A stretch of 64,000 nucleotides of DNA from an uncultured bacterium (GTDB lineage Bacteria > Planctomycetota > JAJSAM01 > JAJVHW01). The position numbers and the translations under genes were made by a program. The stretch lies in the NCBI GenBank assembly GCA_937996235.1, contig CALKVK010000016.1, positions 62,001 to 126,000 of the forward strand, written 5' to 3'. Within the stretch, counting starts at the first letter, position 1. Each line of letters opens with the position of its first letter. The notes under the pieces were generated by a model that did not search any database, was not told the origin of the DNA, and was given only the letters and a program-made list of their open reading frames with translations. This document shows, piece after piece, positions 57,854 through 64,000 of this stretch.

Positions 57854-57910
57854 CCGCGGTTTCCGCCGTCGCGGACACGCCTCCGCGCGGCCCACGTGAG
57901 GAGACCGGAG

Positions 57911-59137
57911 ATGAGCGACCCTCTGCTGCCGACTGCCGCTCAGGAGTGGCAGGCCCGCGCCCGCGAGGTGGCGGACAAGTACGTGCGCCCCGTGGCCTGG
58001 AAGTACGACCGGCTCCAGCAGTACCCGTGGGAGATCCAGGAGAAGCTCCGCGACTACGGGCTCTACCGGGTGTTCGTGCCGGCGGAGTACGGCGGCGACG
58101 GGGGCAGCGTCCTCAACCTGTGCGTCGTCGTCGAGGAGCTGGCGCGCGCCTGCGGCGGCGTCGGAGTCGGCTTCGCGGTCAACGCGCTCGGCTCGTTCCC
58201 GATCATGATCGGCGGCACCGACGAGCAGAAGGAGCGCCTGCTCCCCGACATCGCCGCCGGGCGGCGCCTCGTCGCCTTCGGCCTCTCGGAGCGCAACGCG
58301 GGCTCGGACGCGGGCGGCATGACCTGCAACGCCGTCCGCGACGGCGACGACTGGGTCGTGAACGGCCACAAGAAGTGGAACACGAACGGCCTGGTGGCGC
58401 ACGTCAACACGATCTTCGCCGTCACGGATCCCGAGTCGCGCTCGCGCCGGATCAGCGCGCTCGTGGTCGAGCGGCCCGGCCAGGGCGCGGAGCTGGGCGA
58501 CCTCCCGGGCTTCCGCGTCTCGAAGATCGAGGACAAGATGGGCATCCGCGCGATCCCGGTCGTCGAGCTCGAGTTCGACGGCCTGCGCGTGCCGCACGCG
58601 AACCTGGTCGGCGGGCGCGCCGGCATGGGCTTCAAGCACGCGATGATGACGCTCGACAAGGCCCGCCCCGGCGTCGCGGCGCAGGCCGTCGGCTGTGCGC
58701 AGGGCGCGCTCGACTTCGCGCTCGTGTACGCGACCGAGCGGGTGCAGTTCGGGCAGCCGATCGCGTCGCTCCAGATGGTCCAGCAGATGCTGGCCGACGC
58801 CGCCCAGAAGGTCGAGGCTGCGCGCCAGCTCGTCCACGCCGCCGCGCGGCACATCGACGCGGCCACGCCGAAGGCGAACAAGTTCGCCGCCATGGCGAAG
58901 TGCTTCGCCACCGACGTCGCCATGGAGGTCACGACCAACGCCGTCCAGATCCTCGGCGGCTACGGGTTCATGCGCGACTACCCGGTCGAGAAGTTCATGC
59001 GCGACGCCAAGATCACGCAGATCTACGAGGGCACGAACCAGGTCCAGCGGCTCGTGATCGCGCGTAATCTCATCAAGGAAGCCTCGGAGCTCGACCACCT
59101 GAAGGGGTTCTTCCCCATTCCGGAGGACGCCCGCTGA
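57911..59137 (+). CDS. Acyl-CoA dehydrogenase
   Basis: A 408-residue flavoenzyme of the acyl-CoA dehydrogenase family. It has the N-terminal helical domain (PAEYGGDGGSVLNLCVVVEELARAC), the FAD-binding middle (FGLSERNAGSDAGGMTCNAVRDGDDWVVNGHKKW) and the C-terminal helical bundle with ATERVQFGQPIASLQMVQQMLADAA. The catalytic Glu is E373 in IYEGTNQVQRLVIARNL, as in short/medium-chain enzymes (E376 in human MCAD). It would catalyse alpha,beta-dehydrogenation of an acyl-CoA; the chain-length preference is not predicted. The ribosome site GGAGAccggag precedes the ATG. Confidence 0.95.
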   Translation: MSDPLLPTAAQEWQARAREVADKYVRPVAWKYDRLQQYPWEIQEKLRDYGLYRVFVPAEYGGDGGSVLNLCVVVEELARACGGVGVGFAVNALGSFPIMIGGTDEQKERLLPDIAAGRRLVAFGLSERNAGSDAGGMTCNAVRDGDDWVVNGHKKWNTNGLVAHVNTIFAVTDPESRSRRISALVVERPGQGAELGDLPGFRVSKIEDKMGIRAIPVVELEFDGLRVPHANLVGGRAGMGFKHAMMTLDKARPGVAAQAVGCAQGALDFALVYATERVQFGQPIASLQMVQQMLADAAQKVEAARQLVHAAARHIDAATPKANKFAAMAKCFATDVAMEVTTNAVQILGGYGFMRDYPVEKFMRDAKITQIYEGTNQVQRLVIARNLIKEASELDHLKGFFPIPEDAR

Positions 59138-59173
59138 TCCGAGCGGCCTGTCCGACGCACCGTCGAACGTTGC

Positions 59174-59190
59174 GGCGGCGGCCCGCCGCC
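59174..59190 (+). terminator. Hairpin after acyl-CoA dehydrogenase
   Basis: GGCGGC / GCCGCC with a 5-base loop, 36 bases after the stop codon. A TAGGCT box and an unusually AT-containing leader follow before the next start at 59290. Confidence 0.4.
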
Positions 59191-59289
59191 CGCTAGGCTG
59201 GTCGCGCGACCACTCCGCGGCTTCGTCGCAACCACTTACACAGTAATGACTTAGGTCGTTCGCCCGCGACGCGCGGGCCCGAGGTCCCC

Positions 59290-60606
59290 ATGCCTGTCTT
59301 CCCCGAAGACCACGTGGACGAGAACTTCTTCGAGCTCTGGTACCACCCCTACAAGAAGCAGATCTGGGGCATCGGCGCGGCCGTCACCTTGGCCGTGGTC
59401 GGGTATCTGGCGTTCCGCGAGATCCGCACCGGGCGCCTCGACGACCAGTGGACGCGCTACAACGACAGCCTCCAGGTCGACGAGGTGGCCTTCCCGGGGC
59501 AGGCCGACCCGGACAAGGCGCGCCAGCAGCTCGACGGCCTGCAGCGCCTCATCCGTGACTACCCCCGGGACGCGGTGACTCCGTTCGCGCTGATGGGGGT
59601 CGCCAACGCGTACGGCGCGCTGGGGCAGTACGACGACGCCATCCAGACGCTCGACGAGCTGCAGTCGAAGTTCCCCGAGTTCGTCACCAACACGCAGTCC
59701 GCGACCCCGAGCGACACGACGTCGCTCACGCAGCTGCTGCGCAAGAAGCTCGAGAGCGAGCGCGAGTGGACGCGCGAGACCACGTACGTCCATCCGACGC
59801 CGAGCCAGAGCCGCATCGCGTGCATCGACACGACCGAGGGCTCGATCTGGATCGGGTTCTACGACGAACTGGCCCCCGAGCACGTGCGTGGGTTCATCGA
59901 GCGCGCGAAGCGCGGTGACTACAACCGCACGCAGGTGTACGAAGTCCGCGCGGCGAACAACGGGGCCGACCCCCAGCTGATCCGCCTGGGCTCGCTCGCG
60001 TCCAAGACCGAGCGCAACCCCGCTCTCCACGACCGCGAGGAGCTGAACGACACGATCGAGGCCGAGGACGCGCGCTATCTCGTCCACAACTGGCGCGGCG
60101 TGGTCGCGAGCGTGGAGACGGGCACGGGCGAGTCCGCGACCAACTTCCAGATCGTGACGGCTCCCGTGAGCATGGAGCGCTACGACGGAGTCGTGACCCC
60201 CTTCGCGATGGTGCTCGATCGCGAGGGATCGATGGCGACGCTCGACAAGCTCGGCCGGGCACCCACGTATGGCACGAGCCCGGAGACGCAGAACGAGCAG
60301 GGCGTCCTGCGCATGCGGGACCACCCGTACCCGCCGATCTACATCCGCCGCGTGACGATCTTCAAGGACGAGAAGGCCGAGGACGGCCACGCCTTCGACA
60401 CGACGCGGTCGGGAACGGACGAGCCCGAGCCGTGGGAAGCCGACCTGCCGCCGGCACCGAAGCCGAGCGAGTTCGTCGAGGCGCCGGCGACTCCGAGCAC
60501 GGACGAGACGAAGCCGGGCGCGCCGAGCACGGACACGCCCGCGCCGTCGAAGGACGACGACTCGGACGACGCGCCGGCGGACGACCAGCCGGACGACTCG
60601 AAGTAG
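59290..60606 (+). CDS. Membrane-anchored TPR protein with degenerate cyclophilin-like domain
   Basis: A 438-residue protein. The first 24 residues are cytoplasmic (VDENFFELWYHPYKKQIW), then one membrane segment (GIGAAVTLAVVGYLAF) and TPR-like helices (YDDAIQTLDELQSKFPEF). From about residue 165, RIACIDTTEGSIWIGFYDELAPEHVRGFIERAKRGDYNRTQVYEV matches the start of cyclophilin-type peptidyl-prolyl isomerases (TTxG.i.i.LyxxxAPxtv.nF..l...gyYd...fhrv). The catalytic Arg of the usual FHRV is replaced (YEVR), so activity is doubtful. The C-terminal 80 residues are an acidic, Pro/Asp/Ser-rich tail. The first part resembles the YfgM/BamD-like TPR proteins that assist periplasmic folding. A role in envelope protein quality control is inferred. 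Confidence 0.75.
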   Translation: MPVFPEDHVDENFFELWYHPYKKQIWGIGAAVTLAVVGYLAFREIRTGRLDDQWTRYNDSLQVDEVAFPGQADPDKARQQLDGLQRLIRDYPRDAVTPFALMGVANAYGALGQYDDAIQTLDELQSKFPEFVTNTQSATPSDTTSLTQLLRKKLESEREWTRETTYVHPTPSQSRIACIDTTEGSIWIGFYDELAPEHVRGFIERAKRGDYNRTQVYEVRAANNGADPQLIRLGSLASKTERNPALHDREELNDTIEAEDARYLVHNWRGVVASVETGTGESATNFQIVTAPVSMERYDGVVTPFAMVLDREGSMATLDKLGRAPTYGTSPETQNEQGVLRMRDHPYPPIYIRRVTIFKDEKAEDGHAFDTTRSGTDEPEPWEADLPPAPKPSEFVEAPATPSTDETKPGAPSTDTPAPSKDDDSDDAPADDQPDDSK

Positions 60607-60770
60607 TCCGAGGGGCGGGGCCCGCGAGCGGCGCAGCCCGCCTCCGCGGAGCGCGCGACGCAGAGACCGCGACCTTCTCGACGCGCCGGACGCGCGAGCG
60701 GGCGCGGGAGCCGAGGCGATCGACGGCGGTCCGTCGTAGCCGAACAGCCGAGGACGTGCGACCGCCAACG

Positions 60771-60812
60771 CAGAGGGGCCGAATGTTCCACGTGGAACAT
60801 TCGGCCCCTCTG
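60771..60812. terminator. 42-bp perfect palindrome between convergent genes, containing parS
   Basis: CAGAGGGGCCGAATGTTCCA and the following bases form a completely symmetrical 42-bp sequence centred on CACGTG. As RNA it would fold into a 21-bp stem, a strong bidirectional terminator for the genes ending at 60606 and 60864. Its middle 16 bases are a parS site. The 257-base gap otherwise holds no gene. Confidence 0.75.
60784..60799. other. parS: parS site 1
   Basis: TGTTCCACGTGGAACA is a perfect 16-bp parS (the C/G variant common in pseudomonads), bound by ParB. It lies 65 bases beyond the 3' end of parB and inside a 42-bp palindrome. Confidence 0.9.
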
Positions 60813-60863
60813 AGCCTGCGACGAGAGCCCACGCCGCAGCGGCGCAGCTCCCCCGCCGACCCG

Positions 60864-61733
60864 CTACGCCTCGCCTGCGGTCGCCAGCAGTCGATCCAGC
60901 ACGCCCTCGAGCTCCTCGCGAGAGAAGTACTCGATGACGATGCGGCCCTTCTCGCCGCGCGGAACGAGCGTCACGCGCGTGCCGAGCGCCTCCCGCAGCT
61001 GATCCTCGAGGTCGTGGAAGTACGGCGCGAGGCTCGGATCGACCGGTGCCACCTCCTCGACCGGCTTCGGCTTGCTCAAGCGGCGCACCGCCGACTCGAC
61101 TTCGCGAACCGACAGCCCCTCGGTCGCCGCCCGCTCCGCGAGAGCGCGCTGTGCGTCCGCGTCGCCGAGCGCAAGCAGCGCGCGGGCGTGCCCGCCGCTC
61201 AGCTCTCCCGCAGCGACACGGCTCTGCAGGTCGGTCGGCAGATCGAGCAGGCGCAGCGTGTTGGCGACGCCGGACCGGCTCTTGCCCACACGCAGCGCCA
61301 CGTCCTCCTGCGTCAGATGCAGCCGCTCCATCAGCGCCTGGTAGCCGAGCGCCACCTCGATCGCGTTGAGCTGCTCGCGCTGGAGGTTCTCGATGAGCGC
61401 AAGCTCGAGCATCTGGTCGTCGCTCGCCTGACGCACGACGGCGGGCACGGTCTCCCGCCCGATGCGCTGGCAGGCGCGGAAGCGACGCTCGCCCGCGATG
61501 AGCTCGTAGCCCTCTTCGGTGGTCCGAACGACCACAGGCTGGAGCACGCCGTGCTCGAGGATCGACGCGGCCAGCTCTGCCAGTTCCGCCTCGGCGAACT
61601 CGCGGCGCGGCTGATAGCGGTTCGGCACGATCTCGGCCAGCGGCACCTGGAGCACGACCTCGTCGGCGTTGCCGCCGCCGGACGGTCCCGAGATGAGGAA
61701 ATCCAGCCCCCGTCCAAGCCTCCGCTGCACCAC
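60864..61733 (-). CDS. parB: Chromosome-partitioning protein ParB
   Basis: A 289-residue ParB/Spo0J protein. The chosen GTG at 61733 gives the typical start VVQRRLGRGLDFLI and has GGGAGG six bases upstream; longer in-frame starts (a GTG further upstream also follows a GGGAGG) add residues without homology. Motifs are the CTP-binding box GERRFRA (residues 81-87), the preceding IVPNRYQPRREF, and the helix-turn-helix TQEDVALRVGKSRSGVANTLRLLDLP. The C-terminus FHDLEDQLREALGTRVTLVPRGEKGRIVIEYFSREELEGVL matches the dimerisation domain. ParB loads at parS, clamps DNA and guides origin segregation. Two parS sites flank it. The usual upstream parA is absent; a divergent membrane-protein gene lies there instead. 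Confidence 0.96.
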   Translation of the reverse strand: MVQRRLGRGLDFLISGPSGGGNADEVVLQVPLAEIVPNRYQPRREFAEAELAELAASILEHGVLQPVVVRTTEEGYELIAGERRFRACQRIGRETVPAVVRQASDDQMLELALIENLQREQLNAIEVALGYQALMERLHLTQEDVALRVGKSRSGVANTLRLLDLPTDLQSRVAAGELSGGHARALLALGDADAQRALAERAATEGLSVREVESAVRRLSKPKPVEEVAPVDPSLAPYFHDLEDQLREALGTRVTLVPRGEKGRIVIEYFSREELEGVLDRLLATAGEA

Positions 61734-61850
61734 GCGCCACCTCCCGAGCAAGCCCTCGGCGGACTGTCTCCAATTCGGCACGGCGAGACCTCCCGACACG
61801 TGCAATCGACGCCCGAATCCTACGAGCCAGGGGGGACAGTCACGTTCGAA

Positions 61851-61866
61851 TGTTTCACGTGAAACA
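61851..61866. other. parS: parS site 2
   Basis: TGTTTCACGTGAAACA is the canonical 16-bp parS palindrome. It lies 118 bases upstream of the parB start, in the divergent promoter region. ParB binding here could also repress its own promoter. Confidence 0.95.
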
Positions 61867-61910
61867 TCTCTCCCTCGTGGCACAGCCGCGAACTGCCGCT
61901 GTGGATGGTG

Positions 61911-61916
61911 TACCCT
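61911..61916 (+). promoter_or_regulatory. TAnnnT -10 box, probable leaderless promoter
   Basis: TACCCT lies 7 bases before the ATG at 61924; there is no Shine-Dalgarno. parS site 2 lies 45 bases further upstream. Confidence 0.45.
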
Positions 61917-61923
61917 GCGCCGC

Positions 61924-62691
61924 ATGACTCCCGCGGTGCTCCGGACGTCGGCGCTCGCGCATGCGACGGCGCGCGACCTGCTGCGCCGCCCCGGAGGCGC
62001 GCTGGCCTGGGTCGCTGCCGCGGCGCTGGTGGTCCTCGTCCCGAAGCTGAGCGATCGTGCGATCGAAGCCGGGCCCGAGCTTCCCACGGAGCTCGTCGTG
62101 TCCACGCTTGCGCTCTACGCCGCGGTCATCGGCGGACTCGCCGCGGTCTCGACCACGGTTCCCGGGGACCCGCTGGGGCCGAACTCCGAGCTCGCCGCGA
62201 CGCCGATCCGCAGCATCGAGTACACGGTCGGGCGGGTGCTGGGCGTCGGGCTCGCGCTCGGGCTTCACGTGTGCGGCCTCGCAATCGCAGGCCTCGTCGC
62301 GGTCCGGCTCGGTTCCCCCGGCGAGTTCCCGCCTGCCTCTGGTCTGGCGTCGGCCGCGCTGGGAGCGCTCGGCGGAGGCCTGTTCTTCGTCGCCGCGGGA
62401 GCCCTGGCCGGCGCACTGCTCGGGCGGGAGCTCGGCATCGTCGGCATCCTCACGGTCATCGTCGGCACGCGCCTGATCGTCCCCCACGTGACGCCCGACG
62501 CTCCGCTCCTGGCGGCTCTCCTTCCCGATCCCGCACGCCTGGACCTCTCTCGGGAAGCGGCCTTCGCCCACCCGGTCGGCGCCCGCGCCTTGACCGGAGC
62601 ATTCGCAGGCGTCGTGCTCCAGAGCATCGGACTGGTCGCGCTCACGGCGGCCGTGCTGGCGCAGCGGGTCCGCGGCGCGGCAAGCTGGTAG
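61924..62691 (+). CDS. ABC-2-like multi-pass membrane protein
   Basis: A 255-residue integral membrane protein with about six hydrophobic segments: ALAWVAAAALVVLVPKL, VSTLALYAAVIGGLAAV, VGLALGLHVCGLAIAGLVAV, GLFFVAAGALAGALLG, GIVGILTVIVG and a last one near the C-terminus. The order and spacing resemble permease subunits of ABC-2-type exporters, including a first cytoplasmic helix after the N-terminus. No ATPase gene is adjacent in the window, so it may work with a partner encoded elsewhere. It is divergent from parB, across parS site 2. Confidence 0.55.
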   Translation: MTPAVLRTSALAHATARDLLRRPGGALAWVAAAALVVLVPKLSDRAIEAGPELPTELVVSTLALYAAVIGGLAAVSTTVPGDPLGPNSELAATPIRSIEYTVGRVLGVGLALGLHVCGLAIAGLVAVRLGSPGEFPPASGLASAALGALGGGLFFVAAGALAGALLGRELGIVGILTVIVGTRLIVPHVTPDAPLLAALLPDPARLDLSREAAFAHPVGARALTGAFAGVVLQSIGLVALTAAVLAQRVRGAASW

Positions 62692-62989
62692 AAGCGCAGG
62701 TCCTCCCGGAGTAGGCGCCCGCGCGCAGATGACGCACCATCCGGAGCCGCCCGGATGCACTCGGATTCGACCGCGGCGCACCGCAAGCCGCGGGCGTGTC
62801 GCACGTGCGCCAGCCGCCCTCGCCCCAGCCCCTCTTCCGGCACCCGGCGCACGAGGCTCCATGGCGTCGATTCCTCCTCAGCGCGGCCTTCCACCCGGGT
62901 AGACTCCGCCGCTCCACGGCAACGCCTCGCACGGCCGGTCCGTTCGACCGGGCATGTGCGGTGTCTGCAGCCACACCCCACTCCACACC
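62692..62989. other. 298-base gap without a gene
   Basis: No convincing frame on either strand. The only notable signal is TAGACT at 62900-62905, a possible -10 box for the following gene with a leader of about 78 bases. No hairpin of note was found. Confidence 0.4.
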
Positions 62990-63715
62990 GTGCGATACGC
63001 AATCCTCGGCGACATCCACAGCAACCTCGAGGCACTCGAGGCGGTGCTGTCGGCGCTCGAGAGCGAGCGCATCGACCACTACGTGTGCGTCGGCGACGTC
63101 GTCGGCTATGGAGCGGATCCGAAGGCCTGCCTCGACCGCACGCGTGAGATCTGCGACGTAGTCGTCGCGGGCAACCACGACCTGGCCGTCGCCGGCACGC
63201 TCTCGATGGAGTTCTTCAACGAGTACGCGAAGGCCGCGATCCTCTGGACGCGGGAGCAGCTCGGCGAGGACGACGTCGCGTGGCTCCGCGACCTGCCGCT
63301 CCAGGCCGACGTGGACCGCAACACCATGCTCGTCCACAGCACGGTGCACGACCCCGCCGCCTTCGACTACCTGCTGACGTCCTACGACGCGCACCTCTCG
63401 ATGCGCGTGCTGAAGAAGCCCCTGTGCTTCGTGGGCCACTCCCACATCCCGATCACCTTCATGGAGCGCGGCGGCCTCGGATTCACGTTCGCCGACACGA
63501 TCGACCTGACGCGCGTCGAGAAGGTCATCGTGAACCCCGGGAGCGTCGGTCAGCCTCGCGACGAGAACCCGCACGCCGCGTACGGGATCTACGACACCGT
63601 GAAGCGTCGCGTCACGCTGCACCGCACGCCGTACGACATCGCCACGGCCTCCCGGAAGATCGAAGCCGCCGGGCTCCCCCGACCGCTCGCCGATCGCCTG
63701 CACGTCGGCAAGTAG
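62990..63715 (+). CDS. Calcineurin-like metallophosphoesterase
   Basis: A 241-residue cytoplasmic phosphoesterase of the YfcE/MJ0936-like group. All metal-binding motifs are present: GDIHSN (residues 7-12), GDVVGYG, GNHD and GHSHIP, followed by VNPGSVGQPRD and the typical end AYGIYD. The GTG at 62990 gives the family-typical start VRYAILGDIHSN; an ATG at 62954 would add 12 unconserved residues, and neither has a Shine-Dalgarno, so the start is not certain. Such enzymes act on phosphodiesters or phosphomonoesters; the natural substrate is unknown. Confidence 0.9.
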   Translation: MRYAILGDIHSNLEALEAVLSALESERIDHYVCVGDVVGYGADPKACLDRTREICDVVVAGNHDLAVAGTLSMEFFNEYAKAAILWTREQLGEDDVAWLRDLPLQADVDRNTMLVHSTVHDPAAFDYLLTSYDAHLSMRVLKKPLCFVGHSHIPITFMERGGLGFTFADTIDLTRVEKVIVNPGSVGQPRDENPHAAYGIYDTVKRRVTLHRTPYDIATASRKIEAAGLPRPLADRLHVGK

Positions 63716-63802
63716 CGCGCGGTCCTCGCGCGGACGCTGCGCACGCAGCGGGGCGCACACGTAGACTCTCGACGCTCGTGACCGCCCCTTCGGGCGCGCC
63801 CC

Positions 63803-64000
63803 ATGCGCCGACACCACCACTCCTCCCGCCTCGTCCTCGCCACCGGCGATGCTGTCGCCGCCGCCGCTGCGTACGGGACCGCCTACGTCGTGCGGTTCGG
63901 GTCCGGCTGGATTCCGGTCGAGGGCCGCGCGGATGTGCTGCCGTCGCGCTACCTGGCGGCTCTCCCCGCCGTCGTCGCGATCGCGCTGGCGGCCACGGCA
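63803..64000 (+). CDS. Polyprenyl glycosylphosphotransferase, N-terminal part (runs off window)
   Basis: A frame of 66 codons open to the window end. It begins MRRHHHSSRLVLATGDAVAAAAAYGTAYVVRFGSG and continues to a second hydrophobic stretch LAALPAVVAIALAATA. The combination of a D-x-(A-rich)-Y-x-x-RFG first helix and a following helix matches the N-terminal membrane domain of WbaP/WecA-like bacterial sugar transferases that start exopolysaccharide synthesis. A TGA lies in this frame at 63779-63781, so the ATG at 63803 is the first possible start. The assignment rests only on the N-terminal domain. Confidence 0.6.
   Translation, partial: MRRHHHSSRLVLATGDAVAAAAAYGTAYVVRFGSGWIPVEGRADVLPSRYLAALPAVVAIALAATA

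Noticed and set aside
59140..59165. Possible third copy of the palindromic element (CGGCCTGTCCGACGCACC)
   Set aside because: It shares only a few bases with the element end and lacks an inverse partner.
60864..62105. Longer start for ParB at 62105
   Set aside because: It would run through parS site 2 and the divergent gene start, and adds sequence without similarity to ParB; GTG 61733 has a proper ribosome site.
1..64000. tRNA, rRNA, riboswitch or integrase/attachment sites
   Set aside because: I saw no cloverleaf, rRNA segment, conserved riboswitch core or integrase gene anywhere in the window.

Overview
The window is very GC-rich (roughly 70% or more by eye), densely coded on both strands and often starts genes at GTG. 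The gene content points to a high-GC member of the Planctomycetota: PEP-CTERM proteins, a secreted DUF1549-like protein with a CxxCH motif, a Tat-exported phosphatase-fold protein coupled to a decaheme cytochrome, a tricorn-type protease, many secreted multi-domain proteins (TPR, HEAT, vWA, carboxypeptidase-regulatory-like), and an ECF sigma/zinc-finger anti-sigma pair. This assignment is an inference from gene families; no rRNA or tRNA gene is present.

Layout. 1-4.4 kb: a TPR/zinc-ribbon membrane protein and a duplicated pair of PEP-CTERM proteins around a GNAT-like gene. 4.4-10 kb: a phosphatase-TPR-sulfotransferase fusion, a complete polar amino-acid ABC transporter operon and cutA. 10-17 kb: a histone-H1-like gene with strong hairpins, secreted proteins and a DinB-SRPBCC fusion. 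16.7-23.4 kb: hsp20, small membrane proteins and several non-coding repeats, including a 241-bp element with inverted ends, a short palindromic element and a tandem 160-bp repeat. 23.5-35.8 kb: the tricorn protease, a candidate selenoprotein with an in-frame TGA, and large secreted metallopeptidase-like and vWA proteins. 35.8-38.8 kb: a YtrA/GntR-regulated ABC-2 exporter whose permease carries a propeller-like tail. 40-44.3 kb: a tandem pair of zinc-ribbon, membrane-anchored HExxH proteins, one of which has lost its zinc ligands. 44.4-48.6 kb: an ECF sigma/anti-sigma/secreted repeat-protein operon. 48.7-49.5 kb: a membrane gene carrying a palindromic element inserted in frame. 50-55 kb: a translationally coupled operon of a Tat-exported phosphatase-fold protein, a decaheme/LVIVD protein and an eight-EF-hand protein. 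55-60.6 kb: proline dehydrogenase, carbamoyltransferase, acyl-CoA dehydrogenase and a TPR/cyclophilin-like protein. 60.7-62 kb: parB between two parS sites, one of them the centre of a 42-bp perfect palindrome, with no adjacent parA. The window ends in a metallophosphoesterase and the start of a polyprenyl glycosylphosphotransferase.

Two sequence themes run through the window. First, at least eleven genes have a TAnnnT hexamer 6-9 bases before the start codon and no Shine-Dalgarno sequence, which suggests leaderless transcripts; other genes have a good GGAGG-like site and a TAnnnT box further upstream. Second, small inverted-repeat elements have altered coding sequences: one supplies the last codons of an ABC ATPase and another adds 99 codons inside a membrane protein.
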